The notes beneath the pieces were generated by a model. It was not told where the DNA came from, ran no database searches, and was given only the letters and a program-made list of their open reading frames with translations. A DNA stretch of 15,682 nt from an uncultured Christensenella sp. (GTDB lineage Bacteria; Bacillota; Clostridia; Christensenellales; UBA1242), in assembly GCA_905203645.1 (NCBI GenBank), contig CAJKWP010000026.1:1-15682 (forward strand), written 5' to 3'. Position numbers and translations under genes: made by a program. This document shows, piece after piece, positions 14,021 to 15,682 of the stretch; position 1 is the first letter of the stretch; each line of letters begins with the position of its first letter.

Positions 14021-15484
14021 TTATTTCATCAATGGGAACAAGACCACATCTCTTACTGACGGTTGGTCGAACAAGATGACCATAAGTCGGTCAATTCCAA
14101 ATCCAAGTCCACTGATTGGTGGCATGCCATGTTCCATAGCCAAAACAAAATCTTCGTCAAGTTCCATCGCTTCATCATCACCTTGCGATTTTGCTTTTGC
14201 TTGTTCTTCCAATGCTTTTCTTTGAACGATTGGGTCAACAAGTTCGCTGTACGCCTTGCAAAGTTCGCTTCCAACAGCAATAACTTGGAACACGTCGATA
14301 AGTCTGTTGTCTTTGTCATTGCGTCTTGCAAGTGGAATAAGGCAAGTTGGATAATTGTATAACACTGTTGGTTGAACAATGTTTACCCTTATTTTACGTT
14401 TGTAGATATAATCGATTACGCCACCAACTGTTTTGATACCTTCGAAATCACTTGCTTTGAAAAGTCCTGTCTCTTCAACACGTTTTACAAGTGCATCAAC
14501 TTCTGTATAGTCCAAAAAGTCAAATCCCAAGATTTCCCTTAATGTTTCGACGTAATTTATTCTTTGCCATTCGGAGCCAAAGTCCAAAGTCACGCCTTGA
14601 TAAACCAAAGTTGTCGTTCCCAAAATTTCTGTCAAAAGTCCACGAACAAAATTTTGGAACAATTTTATATTATCTTCAAAATTCCAATATGAAGCGTACC
14701 ATTCACACATAGTAAATTCTTGCAAGTGTTGTGGATCCATTCCTTCATTGCGGAAGACTTTTGCAATTTCAAAAACTCTGTCAAAACCGCCAGCAATAAC
14801 TTGTTTCAAATATGTTTCTGGTGCGATACGAAGATTGCACATCTTGTCCAAAGCGTTGTGTTTTGTCAAAAATGGTTTTGCACTTGCACCGCAAACTGCG
14901 CTTTGCAAAATAGGTGTTTCAACTTCGATAAATCCATTTTCTTGCAAAAATTTGCGGGTAAAAGACAAAAGTTTGCTTCTGCCCAAAAATACTCTGCGTG
15001 CTTCTTCGTTTGATATCAAGTCCAAATATCTTTGACGATATTTTGCTTCGGTGTCAACAAGTCCGTGGAATTTTTCTGGCAAAGGTCTTAATGCCTTTGA
15101 CAAAAGTTCAACTTTTTCCGCTTTTACAGTAAGTTCACCTGTCTGTGTATGATAAATAGTACCTTCAACACCAATAAAGTCACCTATGTCAATCATCTTT
15201 TTGTAAAAGTCATAACTTTCACCAAGTTCATTGACACTTACACTGACCTGAATTTTGTCTTCAATATCCCTTATATTTGCAAAGCCAAATTTTCCCATAA
15301 CACGACGGAACATCATTCTTCCGCAAATTCTTACCCTTGCACCATCTTCCAATTTTCTGGCTTCACTTATTTTGTGAGTGCGGTCAAACTTGTCCTTATA
15401 GACAATCACACCGGCATTTTTCAAACTTTTGATTTTTTCTCTTCTTATATCAACTTCAGCCGACAAATTATTATTGTTTTCCAT
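14021..15484 (-). CDS. lysS: Lysyl-tRNA synthetase, class II
   Basis: The 487-residue enzyme charges tRNA-Lys with lysine. An N-terminal OB-fold anticodon-binding domain occupies about 50-130. The class II catalytic core follows: motif 1 around FIEVETPIL (185-193), motif 2 at VFRNEGMDPQHLQEF (243-257) with R245 and E247, and motif 3 at GLGFGIDRL (459-467). Length is the usual 480-510. Motif 2 reads MDPQHLQEFTMCEWY where the familiar E. coli and Bacillus enzymes have I(S/T)xRHNPEFTMxE(L/F)Y; I believe this variant occurs in other LysRS lineages, but did not check. AGGAGA lies about 6 bases before the ATG. The gene has its own promoter and terminator and is independent of the CRISPR locus next to it. 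Confidence 0.97.
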   Translation of the reverse strand: MENNNNLSAEVDIRREKIKSLKNAGVIVYKDKFDRTHKISEARKLEDGARVRICGRMMFRRVMGKFGFANIRDIEDKIQVSVSVNELGESYDFYKKMIDIGDFIGVEGTIYHTQTGELTVKAEKVELLSKALRPLPEKFHGLVDTEAKYRQRYLDLISNEEARRVFLGRSKLLSFTRKFLQENGFIEVETPILQSAVCGASAKPFLTKHNALDKMCNLRIAPETYLKQVIAGGFDRVFEIAKVFRNEGMDPQHLQEFTMCEWYASYWNFEDNIKLFQNFVRGLLTEILGTTTLVYQGVTLDFGSEWQRINYVETLREILGFDFLDYTEVDALVKRVEETGLFKASDFEGIKTVGGVIDYIYKRKIRVNIVQPTVLYNYPTCLIPLARRNDKDNRLIDVFQVIAVGSELCKAYSELVDPIVQRKALEEQAKAKSQGDDEAMELDEDFVLAMEHGMPPISGLGFGIDRLMVILFDQPSVRDVVLFPLMK

Positions 15485-15502
15485 TTATTTCTCCTAAAAG
15501 GC

Positions 15503-15531
15503 ATATTACACGAATTCGCCAAAAAAATCAA
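15503..15531 (-). promoter_or_regulatory. Sigma-A promoter of lysS
   Basis: On the minus strand TTGATT (15526-15531), a 17-base spacer and TAATAT (15503-15508) are present. The start would be near 15496, leaving a very short leader with the AGGAGA site at its 5' end. Confidence 0.55.
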
Positions 15532-15557
15532 GTTTTTAATACAAGCAAACAAACATT

Positions 15558-15587
15558 TTGCAAAAAATAGGAAAGAAAAGATATAAT
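15558..15587 (+). promoter_or_regulatory. Possible plus-strand promoter near the window end
   Basis: TTGCAA (15558-15563), an 18-base spacer and a perfect TATAAT (15582-15587) point rightwards. No gene can be assigned to it because the hairpin at 15646-15661 and then the window end follow. Confidence 0.4.
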
Positions 15588-15636
15588 GAAACAAAAATTA
15601 TCAAAAATGCAATGTGCTAAACTCAATTTCAAATAT

Positions 15637-15661
15637 AAAACAAAAAAAGCCTTTCGGCTTT
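15637..15661 (-). terminator. Terminator of a gene beyond the right edge
   Basis: AAAGCC-TTTC-GGCTTT (15646-15661) forms a 6-bp hairpin. On the minus strand it is followed by TTTT, G and TTTT, so it most likely ends a minus-strand transcript whose gene lies past 15682. Confidence 0.6.
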
Positions 15662-15682
15662 CTGTTTTGATGGTGATCTCGA

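Noticed and set aside
15586..15682. Start of a plus-strand gene running off the window
   Set aside because: The ATG overlaps the -10 element of the only nearby promoter and the frame runs through a terminator hairpin. The peptide looks random.

Overview
The window looks like a chromosomal segment of a low-GC Gram-positive bacterium (Bacillota, Clostridia-like or an uncultured gut relative). This is inferred from the AT-rich sequence, AGGAG-type ribosome binding sites, near-consensus sigma-A promoters, and the gene set (Tex, MtaD-type deaminase, Y-family polymerase, CysRS, LysRS, type II Cas9). TGA is used as a stop, so the genetic code is standard. No tRNA or rRNA gene was seen.

Layout, left to right. 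14-496 (-) encodes a small membrane protein of the UPF0316/DUF2179 type. 530-840 is a gene-free stretch with degenerate tandem repeats, a terminator and a long hairpin. A two-gene minus-strand operon follows, an amidohydrolase (4279 to 3017) then tex (3010 to 845). Divergent from it is dinB (4391-5587, +). At 5568-5775 lies the decayed start of a secreted protein. 5905-6714 (-) is an orphan protein with its own promoter and terminator. 6847-7133 carries two related palindromic units that would fold strongly as minus-strand RNA. cysS occupies 7146-8507 (-).

8508-13985 is the accessory part of the window. It holds a likely structured small RNA gene (8742-8885, -) with a strong promoter and terminator, then a degenerate type II-A CRISPR-Cas locus. 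That locus has a three-repeat, two-spacer array (8991-9165), a frameshifted csn2 relic (9261-9586) fused to the end of cas9, an apparently intact 1422-residue Cas9 (9583-13851, -), and a divergent tracrRNA gene (13894-13978, +) with a near-perfect promoter and a terminator. cas1 and cas2 are absent, so the locus looks able to interfere but not to acquire spacers. The array is read from the minus strand: the minus-strand repeat pairs with the tracrRNA anti-repeat as a 6-bp lower stem, a GU/GAGU bulge and a 14-bp upper stem, which is the classical Cas9 guide geometry.

lysS (14021-15484, -) with its own promoter and terminator closes the right side. The last 200 bases contain only regulatory signals. 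The CRISPR locus therefore sits between two housekeeping aminoacyl-tRNA synthetase genes. Its most unusual property is that the cas9 leader and Shine-Dalgarno sequence overlap the tracrRNA promoter, and any cas9 transcript starting further upstream would be antisense to the tracrRNA anti-repeat.
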